From positions 1-29,726 of IMG/VR virus record IMGVR_UViG_3300027770_000021: a stretch of DNA of 29,726 bases. The stretch is one strand, 5' to 3'. Each line of letters starts with the position of its first letter. Position 1 is the first letter of the stretch. Below, in pieces: positions 7,313-14,257 of the stretch. A program made the position numbers and the translations under genes. This stretch comes from a virus. The notes beneath the pieces were generated by a model that saw nothing but the letters and a program-made list of their open reading frames with translations, searched no databases and was not told the origin of the DNA.

Positions 7313-8935
7313 TTACAGTTCAATCCACTTCACCTCAGCGCGCGGCTTTGGCGCCAGTGCGTTCCCAAGTGTACCCGCTCGGCTGTGTGCCATCAGCGCA
7401 GCGACCAGAAGGTCGATGCGCTTGAGTGAGGTCTTGGACTCTTTGCGAATCATAAGCCCATTCCTGCTGTAATACGGCGTCGCATTTGCGGCGTGTCTGG
7501 CAAGGCTGGGGTCGCCGTTGTGCTTCACGCGGCCATTGACCACCGCGTCGTAGAAGGCGGCAGTCGCTGGCACCATTCGGCTCGGCGTCTGCGGGAACTC
7601 GACCACAGGCAAGCCGATCTGCTGCCAGGCTTCCATTGACCGCTGCCAGCGGAATGGGTCGCAGACAATCTCTCGGACGGTGTGCGTCTGGCAGATCTCC
7701 AGCATCTTGGCTTCCACCTCCTCCACCGGCACACGCCAGTTGAGTTCTGCATCGAGCGGTCGCTCCCAGTGTCCGAGGACAAAGAACGCCTTGTCAGCTA
7801 CGCGACAGGCGACGATGGCAGTGGAGTCGTTGCTGAACGAGCCGTCAAAGCCCAGCACCACTTCGTCCTCCTTGTTGAGTGCGATCTGGTCATCCTTGCA
7901 GGCTTCCCAAGTGCCAGTCGGCAGGAAGGCTTGCGAGCTGCTGACCCATTGGTTCAGGCGCTTGGTTCTGAACTCCTGCTCTGGCGTGCGCTTCTTGGCG
8001 CTCTGCAAGTCCTCAAGACTCAGGATGGCGGGGTCGCTCATCAAGCCAGGGTTCGCTTCGCTCCACTTCGTCTCGTCGCCGTAGGCGTCGTCAGCCGCTT
8101 CCCACCACGCCATCCCCAGCGTCGTGTCGTCATTCTCTCCAGAGATGCGGCGACGCGCGAGTTGGTAGAGCGTGTAGGCGATGGAGTCGCCGCCGGTGGA
8201 GTCCACCCTCGGTCCAGCCGTCGTGATGGCAACGAAGAGCGGCGAGCGCCTGGCGCCCATTGAGAGGCTGAGAACATCAAAGAGTTCACGAGACGGCCAC
8301 GCCGCCAACTCGTCAGCGATGACCAGCGAGGCGCTCAAGCCTTCCTTTGTGAAGGCCTCCGAAGACAACGCCTTGTAGACGGTCCCAGTTCCCTTGAACT
8401 CCATCGCGTCGCGGTAGACCTTGATCTGACCAGCCAGTTCCGGACTCATCTCAACGGCTCGTCTGGCGTGGCTCATCACCAACTTCGCTTGGTCTCGGTC
8501 AGCGGCTGCTGAGTAGATCTCACCGCCGCGGTCGCCGTAGAGTCCGAAGAAGAGCGGCAAGGTGGAGGCGAGCGCCGTCTTGCCGTTCTTGCGCGCGATG
8601 CCTGTCAGGAAGAAGCGGTGGGTGAAGGTGTCATCCTCGCGCCGAGCGAGCATCCTGCGGAGCAGGCGTCGCTGCCACTGCCTGAAGATCAGCGGTTCGC
8701 CGGAGGCGCCAGCGATGGAGTCTTTGGCGATGGGGACCAGTTCCTCAGCGAAGTCCGAGACGATATCGCCCAGGCTGCGGGTCAGGTCAGCAGGGGCGAC
8801 AGGGGTCAGCCAGCGCGGTGGCCAGCCTTCGCCGCTAGGCGTTCGCGGTACTTGTCCACTTTGCTCTGGCTTTCCACCATCGCGATCCCCAGCTTGGCTC
8901 GGTCCGCTGGCGTCAGTCCCAAGTGATTCATCCAC
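7313..8935 (-). CDS. terL: Terminase large subunit
   Basis: The packaging ATPase/nuclease is clear from GIARKNGKTALAST (Walker A, about residues 112-120 from GTG 8935), ASLVIADELAAW (Walker B with D208 and E209), the AITTAGPRVDSTGG coupling region, and the nuclease motifs LGFDGSFSNDSTAIVAC and VCDPFRWQ. The start is uncertain. The conserved beginning (PRWLTPVAPADLTRSLGDIVSDFAEEL) lies around the small-subunit stop at 8806, but no ATG, GTG or TTG exists there in frame. The nearest conventional start is GTG 8935 with GAGGAG about ten bases upstream, giving 540 aa and a 130-base overlap with the small subunit. A CTG start near 8812 or coupled reinitiation are alternatives. The frame stays open further up to 9112. 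Confidence 0.9.
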   Translation of the reverse strand: MDESLGTDASGPSQAGDRDGGKPEQSGQVPRTPSGEGWPPRWLTPVAPADLTRSLGDIVSDFAEELVPIAKDSIAGASGEPLIFRQWQRRLLRRMLARREDDTFTHRFFLTGIARKNGKTALASTLPLFFGLYGDRGGEIYSAAADRDQAKLVMSHARRAVEMSPELAGQIKVYRDAMEFKGTGTVYKALSSEAFTKEGLSASLVIADELAAWPSRELFDVLSLSMGARRSPLFVAITTAGPRVDSTGGDSIAYTLYQLARRRISGENDDTTLGMAWWEAADDAYGDETKWSEANPGLMSDPAILSLEDLQSAKKRTPEQEFRTKRLNQWVSSSQAFLPTGTWEACKDDQIALNKEDEVVLGFDGSFSNDSTAIVACRVADKAFFVLGHWERPLDAELNWRVPVEEVEAKMLEICQTHTVREIVCDPFRWQRSMEAWQQIGLPVVEFPQTPSRMVPATAAFYDAVVNGRVKHNGDPSLARHAANATPYYSRNGLMIRKESKTSLKRIDLLVAALMAHSRAGTLGNALAPKPRAEVKWIEL

Positions 8936-9294
8936 TTTCTGATGCTCTCCTCTGTGCTGTGCCTCATCCCCATCGCAGGGTGAGCATAGGCGTATCCCTT
9001 GTCGGTGTATAGGACAGGACCATCTACGCTCACTCGCGCCTCTAGGTTTGCGAGCAGCTCGATGTCCTTGACGAGCATCGTAAGTGAGTCTCGGTCGCTG
9101 ACCGCGATCCACGCACCGGCGTACTGCACGATGCGATCCCAGGCTTCGGTGGCGATAGGTCCGAGGCCGTCTGGAACGCCCAGCTCTGAGGCGCGAGGCA
9201 GGCTGTTAGCGATCTGCACCACCACGGCACGGCTCGGTTTGAGCGTGCCTCGGCGCGCTTTGATTTCGTTCGGTGTCTTGGCTGGTCCGCTCAT
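8806..9294 (-). CDS. terS: Terminase small subunit, P27 family (162 aa)
   Basis: The product starts MSGPAKTPNEIKARRGTLKPSR, the typical opening of P27-type small terminases (basic, 'P..K...G..RP.R'). It continues with PDGLGPIATEAWDRIVQYAGAWIAVSDRDSLTMLVKDIELLANLEARVS, the helical oligomerisation core of this family. It recognises the packaging site and regulates the large subunit encoded just downstream. AGGGGGA precedes the ATG. The 106 bases before it are non-coding and are the natural place to look for the packaging site. Confidence 0.9.
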   Translation of the reverse strand: MSGPAKTPNEIKARRGTLKPSRAVVVQIANSLPRASELGVPDGLGPIATEAWDRIVQYAGAWIAVSDRDSLTMLVKDIELLANLEARVSVDGPVLYTDKGYAYAHPAMGMRHSTEESIRKWMNHLGLTPADRAKLGIAMVESQSKVDKYRERLAAKAGHRAG

Positions 9295-9400
9295 AGTCCC
9301 CCTAGCCTAACCTGACTGCGCCTGCGCAGCACTCGGCGCTGGATAGCGTCCCCCCTCGTGTTCGTAGAATAAAGACCGCCCCCCATTTGGAACGCGCGTT
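9295..9400. other. Intergenic region upstream of the terminase, with inverted repeats
   Basis: No gene is visible here. The region holds a perfect 12-base palindrome GAACGCGCGTTC (9390-9401, touching the stop of the glycosyltransferase gene), an inverted repeat CTGCGC/GCGCAG separated by two bases near 9315-9328, and a TATTCT on the minus strand near 9367 that could be a -10 box, without a clear -35. By analogy with cos/pac regions next to small terminase genes, it may include the packaging initiation site and the late promoter. Both are inferences. Confidence 0.4.
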
Positions 9401-10600
9401 CTACTTCTTGCGAGAAGCGCGGCGCTCGGCGCGGTTCGCCGGCGCGACTGGCTGCGTGCGAGCTGCGAGCAACTCGATCAGCGGCCGCCAGTGCTTGTCG
9501 TAGATCAGGTCGGCGTCGTAGTGCAGAGCGAACGAGCGCACCTTGATGCGATCCACGGTGCCAGCCTTCGTCTCTTGGTAGTTCATCTCCAGCGCGCCGT
9601 GGATCTGCCGCGTGTCAGGCACGATCCAGAACGACCCCTGGAACTCGTCCCACATCTTCTGTCCGTGGATCAGCACGCTGTGCGCTCCTGCCAACTCTGC
9701 GCTGCCAGCGAACTGGCTGACGATGACCGGCGTGCCGCACGCCTGCGCCTCAATGGTAGGGATGCCGAAGCCCTCCCCCATTGAGGTGGCGAGCAGGACA
9801 TCAGCCGCCGAGTAGATGTGCTTCAAGTGTTCATTCGGGATGCCGTTGCGGAACGCCATCTGCTCTGGCCACCTGAAGCGGTCCATCGGTGCGCCGATGA
9901 AGCTGAGGAAGCGCGGCAAGTTCATCCCATCGCTGATCCCTTCAGGCTCGGTGTGGATGTATGCCCAAGCGTCTGGGTGCTTCTTCATATGCTCACTCAA
10001 CGCAAGCAGGTTCTCAGCGAACGCCTTGCGGATCGGGATGCGTCCACGGTTCGCGGCGTTCATCACTGTCAGGTGCGCGTCCTCAGGGATGCCCATCGCC
10101 TTGCGTCCAGCCTGTCCGACATCCGTGAAGAGTTCCTTCGTGTCAATGGCGTGTGGGATGTATGTCACGCGCTCTCTCGGCATACCGCGCTTGAGCAACT
10201 GCTCCTCGCCGTAGCGCGTCATCGCAATCGCCATCGCGCCTGTTGCGTTGAAGAAGTCTGTCACGCCTGGAGGCACAGGGTCGTGATCAATGGGAACCCA
10301 CCACGAGAGGTTCAGGTCCTTCAGTTGGTTGGCGACAGGCATCATCGGCCAGGCGTCAAAGAGTCCGATGCTGACGCCGCCCCACGCCTTGAGCTGCGCT
10401 GGAAAGATGTCCAGGCTGTATTGCTTCAAGCCGTCAGCGAAGACAGGGATGTTCTGATAGGTGATGCTCGCCGCCGCGCCGTAGTTGCTGATGACGGCAA
10501 CCTCGTGTCCGTCAGCCTTTAGCCGGAGTGCGACCTGTGCGGTCTGCTGCCCATAGCCAGATGGGATGTGTGGTGCGTTGCTATACCAGCCGATCCTCAT
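9401..10600 (-). CDS. Glycosyltransferase, GT4-like (GT-B fold, 399 aa)
   Basis: Start at ATG 10600 (MRIGWYSNAPHIPSGYGQQT), with AGGAGG five bases upstream. A further in-frame ATG lies at 10648 but lacks a site. The N-terminal half has the GT-B opening (YSNAPHIPSGYG, HEVAVISNYG). The C-terminal half has the donor-binding GEGFGIPTIEAQACGTPVI with the E-x7-E pair E276 and E284, characteristic of GT4 enzymes. These transfer sugars from nucleotide-sugar donors. In a phage it could modify host surface glycans to block superinfection, glycosylate virion proteins, or modify DNA. The substrate cannot be read from sequence. The methyltransferase at 11869-12435 is a possible partner. Confidence 0.85.
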   Translation of the reverse strand: MRIGWYSNAPHIPSGYGQQTAQVALRLKADGHEVAVISNYGAAASITYQNIPVFADGLKQYSLDIFPAQLKAWGGVSIGLFDAWPMMPVANQLKDLNLSWWVPIDHDPVPPGVTDFFNATGAMAIAMTRYGEEQLLKRGMPRERVTYIPHAIDTKELFTDVGQAGRKAMGIPEDAHLTVMNAANRGRIPIRKAFAENLLALSEHMKKHPDAWAYIHTEPEGISDGMNLPRFLSFIGAPMDRFRWPEQMAFRNGIPNEHLKHIYSAADVLLATSMGEGFGIPTIEAQACGTPVIVSQFAGSAELAGAHSVLIHGQKMWDEFQGSFWIVPDTRQIHGALEMNYQETKAGTVDRIKVRSFALHYDADLIYDKHWRPLIELLAARTQPVAPANRAERRASRKK

Positions 10601-10608
10601 TGCGCCTC

Positions 10609-10920
10609 CTACTTGTGCCGCGTCTCTCTGCCGTGGCAAGGTCTGCATACTACCCGAAGCCTGTGCTCTGGTGCGAGCAGTGGGCCGCCCTTGCTGATCG
10701 GATCAAGGTGGTCCACGGTCAAGTCGGTGGTTTTGCCACAAACTTCGCACCACGGTCGCTTGCTCCTGATCTGGCTGCTCAACTTACGCCACGCTGGGTC
10801 GGCGTAGGGGTTCGGTCTGCCCTCCTTCCACTTCGCCTGAGCTGCCGCTCGATGTGTCTGGCATCGGTTGCCCACCATCGTCAGCACACCGCAGTCAAGG
10901 CAGGGACGCTGGAAGGTCAC
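10609..10920 (-). CDS. HNH endonuclease (103 aa)
   Basis: Start at GTG 10920 is preferred because GGAGG lies five bases upstream. A TTG at 10980 gives a longer reading. The product has a CLDC...CQTH Zn pair near the N-terminus, then WRKLSSQIRSKRPWCEVCGKTTDLTVDHLDPISKGG...HRLRVVCRPCHGRETRHK. This is the complete HNH motif (DH, N/H region, CxxCH) with Zn knuckles. Small HNH nucleases beside terminase genes are needed for DNA packaging in several siphophages (known for HK97-like phages), so this is a packaging-associated nuclease rather than necessarily a homing enzyme. The glycosyltransferase gene now separates it from the terminase. Confidence 0.9.
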   Translation of the reverse strand: MTFQRPCLDCGVLTMVGNRCQTHRAAAQAKWKEGRPNPYADPAWRKLSSQIRSKRPWCEVCGKTTDLTVDHLDPISKGGPLLAPEHRLRVVCRPCHGRETRHK

Positions 10921-11054
10921 GCCTTCCTCCAGAGTATTCGGGAGAGGCTTCCTCCTGCTCTGCAGAATGGCTGAAGCCAAGAGTATTTACCCGGCTGTTC
11001 TTCTCGGTTCATACGCTTGGCAAGCCCAATGAGGGCAGAAAGACTGGAGGGAAT
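10921..11054. promoter_or_regulatory. Divergent intergenic region
   Basis: This gap lies between the minus-strand HNH gene and the only plus-strand gene, so at least one promoter must lie here. On the plus strand TTTACC at about 10986 followed by TCATAC at 17 bases is a weak candidate. On the minus strand TAAATACT is a possible -10 without a good -35. A GGAGGG ribosome site for the plus-strand gene is clear at 11045-11050. The promoter assignments are low confidence. Confidence 0.4.
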
Positions 11055-11318
11055 ATGAACGAGATGGATAGGTACAAAGCCGAGTGCAAAGAACACCTAG
11101 CAGAAGTGGACCGCGTGGTGGCTGAACGCATCGTGGCAACCCTGCGGATGATGGGCCAAGTGCTACGACTGAGAGACAGCGCGATCCGGCTCGGTCGGTA
11201 TGACCAGGCGAAGAAACTGGAGTCAGACATCAATGATTTGACGATGGACGCAGGGCTGACCCTCCGAGACGCTCTCAAGGCATACAGACAGGTGGACTGG
11301 GAAGTCATCACGCCTTAG
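11055..11318 (+). CDS. Only plus-strand gene: small helical charged protein (87 aa)
   Basis: ATG 11055 follows GGAGGG at good spacing. The TAG at 11316-11318 overlaps the tail of the convergent minus-strand gene by 11 bases. The protein (MNEMDRYKAECKEHLAEVDRVVAERIV...LRLRDSAIRLGRYDQAKKLESDINDLTMDAG) is almost wholly helical and charged and looks coiled-coil forming, with no recognised domain. An opposite-strand gene in an otherwise unidirectional phage is a typical place for a regulator or host-takeover protein, but nothing in the sequence shows DNA binding. The ORF on the other strand over the same bases (11009-11311) is hydrophobic and Ser/Arg-rich and is a shadow. Confidence 0.75.
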   Translation: MNEMDRYKAECKEHLAEVDRVVAERIVATLRMMGQVLRLRDSAIRLGRYDQAKKLESDINDLTMDAGLTLRDALKAYRQVDWEVITP

Positions 11319-11721
11319 GGAACTCTGGCATCGGCAGGTTCGGAGCCAGCAACTTGGCGATGTGGTCCACCACGCGCTCAGTGGCATTGACATACTGCGG
11401 CTCAAAGATTGCCCACGCGATCTTGCCGAACGCTTCCTCCATCGCCTCCACCGTCTGGTCAAGCCGTGCTGTGACGATGTGCAGCATCTCGTGCGCGAGG
11501 ATCTCGCGTTGATGGTCTGGCGTCTGCTTCCAGAAGTCGTAGGAGACGCGCAGTTCTGCGCTCTCTGCCTGCTCGTGCGGGTTGATGTCAGCCCAGGCTT
11601 CAACATCGGACGCCTCGCGCACGACGGTGATCTTCCAGATGGTGATGCCCAGCGCCTCTTGCAGCTCAGCGACATACGCTTCAAGCGCGTCAAACCTGTC
11701 TGGCTTTGGTGCTGCTGGCAC
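11308..11721 (-). CDS. HExxH zinc-metallopeptidase-like protein (137 aa)
   Basis: Start at GTG 11721 is set by AAGGAGGACAA directly upstream. A frame-extending start at 11769 would run into the hairpin leader. The key motif is EILAHEMLHIVTARLDQ, an HExxH zinc site, with a helix before it (DFWKQTPDHQRE) and VEAMEEAFGKIAWAIFEPQY after it, like SprT/minimal gluzincin-type domains. It could be a small protease or a catalytically minimal zinc protein acting on host proteins. It is preceded by a 147-base leader containing the structured RNA element at 11799-11850. It converges with the plus-strand gene. Confidence 0.7.
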   Translation of the reverse strand: MPAAPKPDRFDALEAYVAELQEALGITIWKITVVREASDVEAWADINPHEQAESAELRVSYDFWKQTPDHQREILAHEMLHIVTARLDQTVEAMEEAFGKIAWAIFEPQYVNATERVVDHIAKLLAPNLPMPEFPKA

Positions 11722-11798
11722 TTGTCCTCCTTGTCCCCAGTAGTTGATGGAGCCGGCGGTGAGTCGCACACCGCGTCTGCTACTCGGCCCCAGAGTTA

Positions 11799-11850
11799 GC
11801 CTGCCGATGGGAGGACTCCACCGGCAGGCGATGGGCCGCCCGAAGGCGGC
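11799..11850 (-). ncRNA. Tandem RNA hairpins, copy B (terminator-like leader element)
   Basis: In minus-strand RNA order: GCCGCC-UUCG-GGCGGC (11850-11835), a CAUC joint, then a 12-pair stem GCCUGCCGGUGG / CCAUCGGCAGGC (11829-11799) with a 7-base loop containing GUCCUC. Copy A at 19653-19704 has the same layout and the same first hairpin and joint, but a different second stem that still pairs. The sequence spanning the loop, GUCCUCC, is the exact complement of GGAGGAC in the ribosome site of the gene at 11721. It may act as a terminator, an RNA switch, or both. Confidence 0.6.
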
Positions 11851-11868
11851 TCGCCAGAGAGTCTACCC

Positions 11869-12435
11869 CTATGGCTTGCGCCAGACCGTGATGTAGGAGC
11901 GCAGCACAGGCTCCACGCCAAGGCTGCTGAGGAAGTCCCTCACGAAGCGGTGCTTGCCGTGCTGCTCATCCACACAGTCATCTATGGCGATCAGGCATCC
12001 TGACGGCAGCTGCGCGTAGATCGAGGCAAGTTCAGCCAGGTGGTGCAGCGGCGAGTCAATGGTCTCCGTCAGGTCGTAGGAGTCCAGATACAGCAGGTCG
12101 ATCTTGTCTTGGTCCTGCGTGGTGCGGAGTCCGACCACTGAGTCGCACTGCACGATCTCTGCCTTGCTGACCATCTTGCGTCCCTCAATGATGTTCAGGT
12201 GGTTGATCTCGTAGGTCACTGAGCGTCCACCGGCGCGAGTGATCAGCCAGTCCCACAGGACCGTGCTGAGTCCGTCGCCGCCCCAGTTGCCCACTTGCCG
12301 AGCGCATCCTGTCTCCACGATGTAGAGCGGACGGCCGCGCGCAATCAGGTCCTCGGCAATGAAGGTGAACGCATCCCAGCGGTGCGTCTTACCGAGTGCG
12401 CCGCTGAACGCCTTGTCAAAGTCAGCGAGGGTCAC
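11869..12435 (-). CDS. SAM-dependent methyltransferase-like protein (188 aa)
   Basis: Starts with GTG (GTGA overlap). Residues about 37-60 carry LYIVETGCARQ...GGDGLSTVLWDWLI, a class I methyltransferase motif I with the extended 'GxG' loop seen in TylF/cephalosporin-hydroxylase-like and Methyltransf_24 proteins. SVTYEINHLNIIEGRK is motif II (acidic end of strand 2). IDLLYLDSYDL is motif IV, and SGCLIAIDDCVDEQHGKHRFVRDFL is the typical metal-binding-like IDD region. This family often methylates sugar or small-molecule hydroxyls. Together with the nearby glycosyltransferase it suggests glycan modification. Its TAG is followed directly by the structured RNA element, so it is probably the last gene of the early operon. 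Confidence 0.75.
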   Translation of the reverse strand: MTLADFDKAFSGALGKTHRWDAFTFIAEDLIARGRPLYIVETGCARQVGNWGGDGLSTVLWDWLITRAGGRSVTYEINHLNIIEGRKMVSKAEIVQCDSVVGLRTTQDQDKIDLLYLDSYDLTETIDSPLHHLAELASIYAQLPSGCLIAIDDCVDEQHGKHRFVRDFLSSLGVEPVLRSYITVWRKP

Positions 12436-13052
12436 GCACCGACTCTGTGGCTGAAGGTCTCGCAGGTGACATTGAACACCAGCCCATTGACCTCCTTCAC
12501 CTTGTCATCCACTGCTCCGACCATCCCGCACACCTTGCAGAGTGCAAGCCAGTCCTCGCTCACGACGAGCGTGTCAAACCCGTGCGGGTACTTGAGGCGT
12601 GCTTCCTGCTCGTCAAGGCGATGGTCAATCATTCGCAGACGCCCTTGGGTCATCGGGTTCTGCTCCCAGTCCAGCGCGTGTCCGAGGACATCCTGCGCCA
12701 AGATGCTGGATTGACGAATCGCACCTTCACGCCAGGTGGTGCGTTCGTGCTGTGCCTCTTCTACCGTTGGCTTCTTGTCAATCAGAACTTCTGGTTCTCG
12801 TTTATAGGATGGGCGCTTCATCTCAACGACGCGCCAGCCGTCCTCTGCAACATTGCCGAAGAGTGCGATGAAGCGCATCTCAACCGCCTCCGGCACGCGG
12901 CGCTCCTCAGCGACATAGGCGTAGCAACTGCGTGCGCTGATCTGGAGTGCCTCGGCGAGTGCCTTGACTCGTCCTGCGTGCGGCTTACTTGGGAAGGCGT
13001 TCTTGGCGATGGTCTTGAGCCACGCGCCACTGATCGAGCGAACTGTCTTCAA
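12432..13052 (-). CDS. Protein with N-terminal Cro/C1-like HTH (206 aa)
   Basis: TTG start at 13052 with AGGAGAGGGGGG upstream. Residues about 25-70 (AGRVKALAEALQISARSCYAYVAEERRVPEAVEMRFIALFG) read like a helix-turn-helix of the XRE/Cro type. The middle is charged and helical (EEAQHERTTWREGAIRQSSILAQDVLGHALDWEQNPMTQGRLRMIDHRLDEQEARLKYP), and the C-terminus holds a CKVC pair that could bind zinc. It is the best candidate for a transcription regulator in the genome and could act on the palindrome at 19594-19618. That link is inferred from there being no other clear HTH repressor. No lysogeny genes are present. Confidence 0.6.
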   Translation of the reverse strand: MKTVRSISGAWLKTIAKNAFPSKPHAGRVKALAEALQISARSCYAYVAEERRVPEAVEMRFIALFGNVAEDGWRVVEMKRPSYKREPEVLIDKKPTVEEAQHERTTWREGAIRQSSILAQDVLGHALDWEQNPMTQGRLRMIDHRLDEQEARLKYPHGFDTLVVSEDWLALCKVCGMVGAVDDKVKEVNGLVFNVTCETFSHRVGA

Positions 13053-13069
13053 GTGTCCCCCCTCTCCTG

Positions 13070-13540
13070 TTATGGCAGGACTGTGACTCTAACCCTTTGC
13101 ACTCCCATATACAAGTCCACTCCCAACGCGGTGAACGCGGCTGGACTGAGGTCCACCAGCTTCTCGTTGTCTGTCTGTCCTCGGCATCCGCACCAGTCCA
13201 CCACCCACGCCACGATTGCCTTGCCGTTCTTGAGGTTCTCCACGATGATGCGGTACGGCTTCTTGCCCCATCGGAAGTCCTTGATCTCGCGTAGTGCTGG
13301 TCCTGCCGCCGCGTAGAACAGCGTTGGCTTCTTGCCCAGCGTGTACCAGGCGTTGTTCTTTGTCGCGTCGTACCAAGTTGCCTTGCCCCTCACGGAGTGC
13401 AAGACCGGCGCGGCGACTGGTGTGGCTTCTGGCATAAATGAATCGTGCAGCGGCCGTGTCGCTGAAGCGACAGGAATGATGACGGTGGAAGCCACCAGCA
13501 GTATCAGTGCTAAGAGCAAGACCGCCAACCTCAAGATCAC
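13070..13540 (-). CDS. Secreted RlpA-like double-psi beta-barrel protein (156 aa)
   Basis: Start at GTG 13540 (GGAGACGAGCGA upstream; GTGA overlap with the micropeptide stop). A GTG at 13561 is also possible. Residues 1-30 (ILRLAVLLLALILLVASTVIIPVASA) form a signal peptide or membrane anchor. From about 52 onward GKATWYDATKNNAWYT...FYAAAGPALREI....YRIIVEN...AIVAWVVDWCGCRGQTDNEKLVDLSPAAFTALGVDLYMGVQRVRVTVLP matches a double-psi beta-barrel of the RlpA/expansin type, with the conserved Asp in VVDWCGC. Such domains act on or bind peptidoglycan. It is encoded in the early operon, far from the lysis genes, so a role in superinfection exclusion or envelope alteration during infection is as likely as lysis. 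Confidence 0.8.
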   Translation of the reverse strand: MILRLAVLLLALILLVASTVIIPVASATRPLHDSFMPEATPVAAPVLHSVRGKATWYDATKNNAWYTLGKKPTLFYAAAGPALREIKDFRWGKKPYRIIVENLKNGKAIVAWVVDWCGCRGQTDNEKLVDLSPAAFTALGVDLYMGVQRVRVTVLP

Positions 13541-13596
13541 TCGCTCGTCTCCGCTAGCCACCAGACGATCACGATGATGAGGAGCAGCCCAATCAA
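13537..13596 (-). CDS. Membrane micropeptide (19 aa)
   Basis: TTG at 13596 overlaps the stop of the upstream nuclease gene as TTGA, and the TGA at 13537-13539 overlaps the GTG of the double-psi beta-barrel gene as GTGA. The product is IGLLLIIVIVWWLAETSE after the initiator Met: one short transmembrane helix followed by an acidic tail. The TTGA coupling is also used at 14606-14609 in the same operon, which supports it. It may help target or modulate the secreted protein encoded next, or only serve translational coupling. Confidence 0.5.
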   Translation of the reverse strand: MIGLLLIIVIVWWLAETSE

Positions 13597-13967
13597 GCAG
13601 TCGGCTCCGTTGCTACAAACCAATCACAGAAGTCGTCAAGGTCAAGGATGATGACGGCACGACGGCGACCACCGCCCACGCCTGGGCTGTCGCCGATCAC
13701 CAAGCCACGGAGTTGGTCGCTCTTTACCGGCACAGTCTGGAGCCATTCCCATTGGCGCTCGCTGAAGCTGCCGCCGACCTTGCACTGCACGGCAAGCCAG
13801 TCGTTCGCCACATCCTGCTTGCCGCCGAACTGCCCAACGCGCTGACCGATCAGGCGCTTGGCAACCTCGCGCTCAAAGGCGTTGCCCCGCGCACGGCTGT
13901 TCTTTCCCTTGCGACTCTTCTCTGGGTCAATCATCTGCTTGATCGCCTGGTCCTTGTAGTAGCCCAT
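13593..13967 (-). CDS. PD-(D/E)XK nuclease, Holliday-resolvase-like (124 aa)
   Basis: The core is SRARGNAFEREVAKRLIGQRVGQFGGKQDVANDWLAVQCKVGGSFSERQWEWL. The pattern is E...(x)n...D-V followed by QCK, the catalytic signature of Hjc/VRR-type PD-(D/E)XK nucleases (E32 region, D52, QxK at about 61-63). The C-terminus (RRRAVIILDLDDFCDWF) is a typical final strand and helix. It may resolve branched recombination or replication intermediates before packaging, along with the endonuclease VII protein at 16440-16865. Its start overlaps the upstream stop (TGATG). Confidence 0.75.
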   Translation of the reverse strand: MGYYKDQAIKQMIDPEKSRKGKNSRARGNAFEREVAKRLIGQRVGQFGGKQDVANDWLAVQCKVGGSFSERQWEWLQTVPVKSDQLRGLVIGDSPGVGGGRRRAVIILDLDDFCDWFVATEPTA

Positions 13968-14257
13968 CAGGGGATCAGCCGTGCAAGGAAGGTTGAGTTG
14001 CCGTCGCTCAGGGTGAACTGACTCTGCTGAATTTCCATCAGTCCGTGCTTCAGGAGGTCAAGCGTCGTCTTGCGGTTCCCGAGTCCGTTGTAGAGAAAGA
14101 ACCAGCCCTCTGGCGCGATGGCGTCGGGATAACGAATGGAGAGGTTGCACCAGACGCGACCGGTGACGCCAGGCTCCTCGCACCACGCGTCAGCGCCTTC
14201 CTGAACGGCGACCACCTTGTCATCAAGGAACGGTGCAGCGCGCTCAATGCGGTTCAT
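13967..14257 (-). CDS. Hypothetical protein (96 aa)
   Basis: ATG 14257 overlaps the stop of the Zn-protein gene (ATGA). A longer reading of this frame up to 14605 has no coding character and overlaps two better genes. The product (MNRIERAAPFLDDKVVAVQEGADAWCEEPGVTGRVWCNLSIRYPD....EGWFFLYNGLGNRKTTLDLLKHGLMEIQQSQFTLSDGNSTFLARLIP) looks like a compact alpha/beta protein with two cysteines. No family is recognised. Its place between DNA-metabolism genes suggests an accessory early function. Confidence 0.7.
   Translation of the reverse strand: MNRIERAAPFLDDKVVAVQEGADAWCEEPGVTGRVWCNLSIRYPDAIAPEGWFFLYNGLGNRKTTLDLLKHGLMEIQQSQFTLSDGNSTFLARLIP

Noticed and set aside
9818-10522. 234-residue plus-strand ORF opposite the glycosyltransferase
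   Set aside because: Arg/His/Val-rich shadow of a clear GT4 gene; no domain pattern.
12432-13052. Lysogeny repressor of a temperate phage
   Set aside because: HTH-like N-terminus only; no integrase, attachment site, excisionase or divergent cro-type gene, and it lies inside the early operon.
12447-13316. 289-residue plus-strand ORF
   Set aside because: Covers parts of three minus-strand genes with coupled starts; composition is that of an antisense frame.
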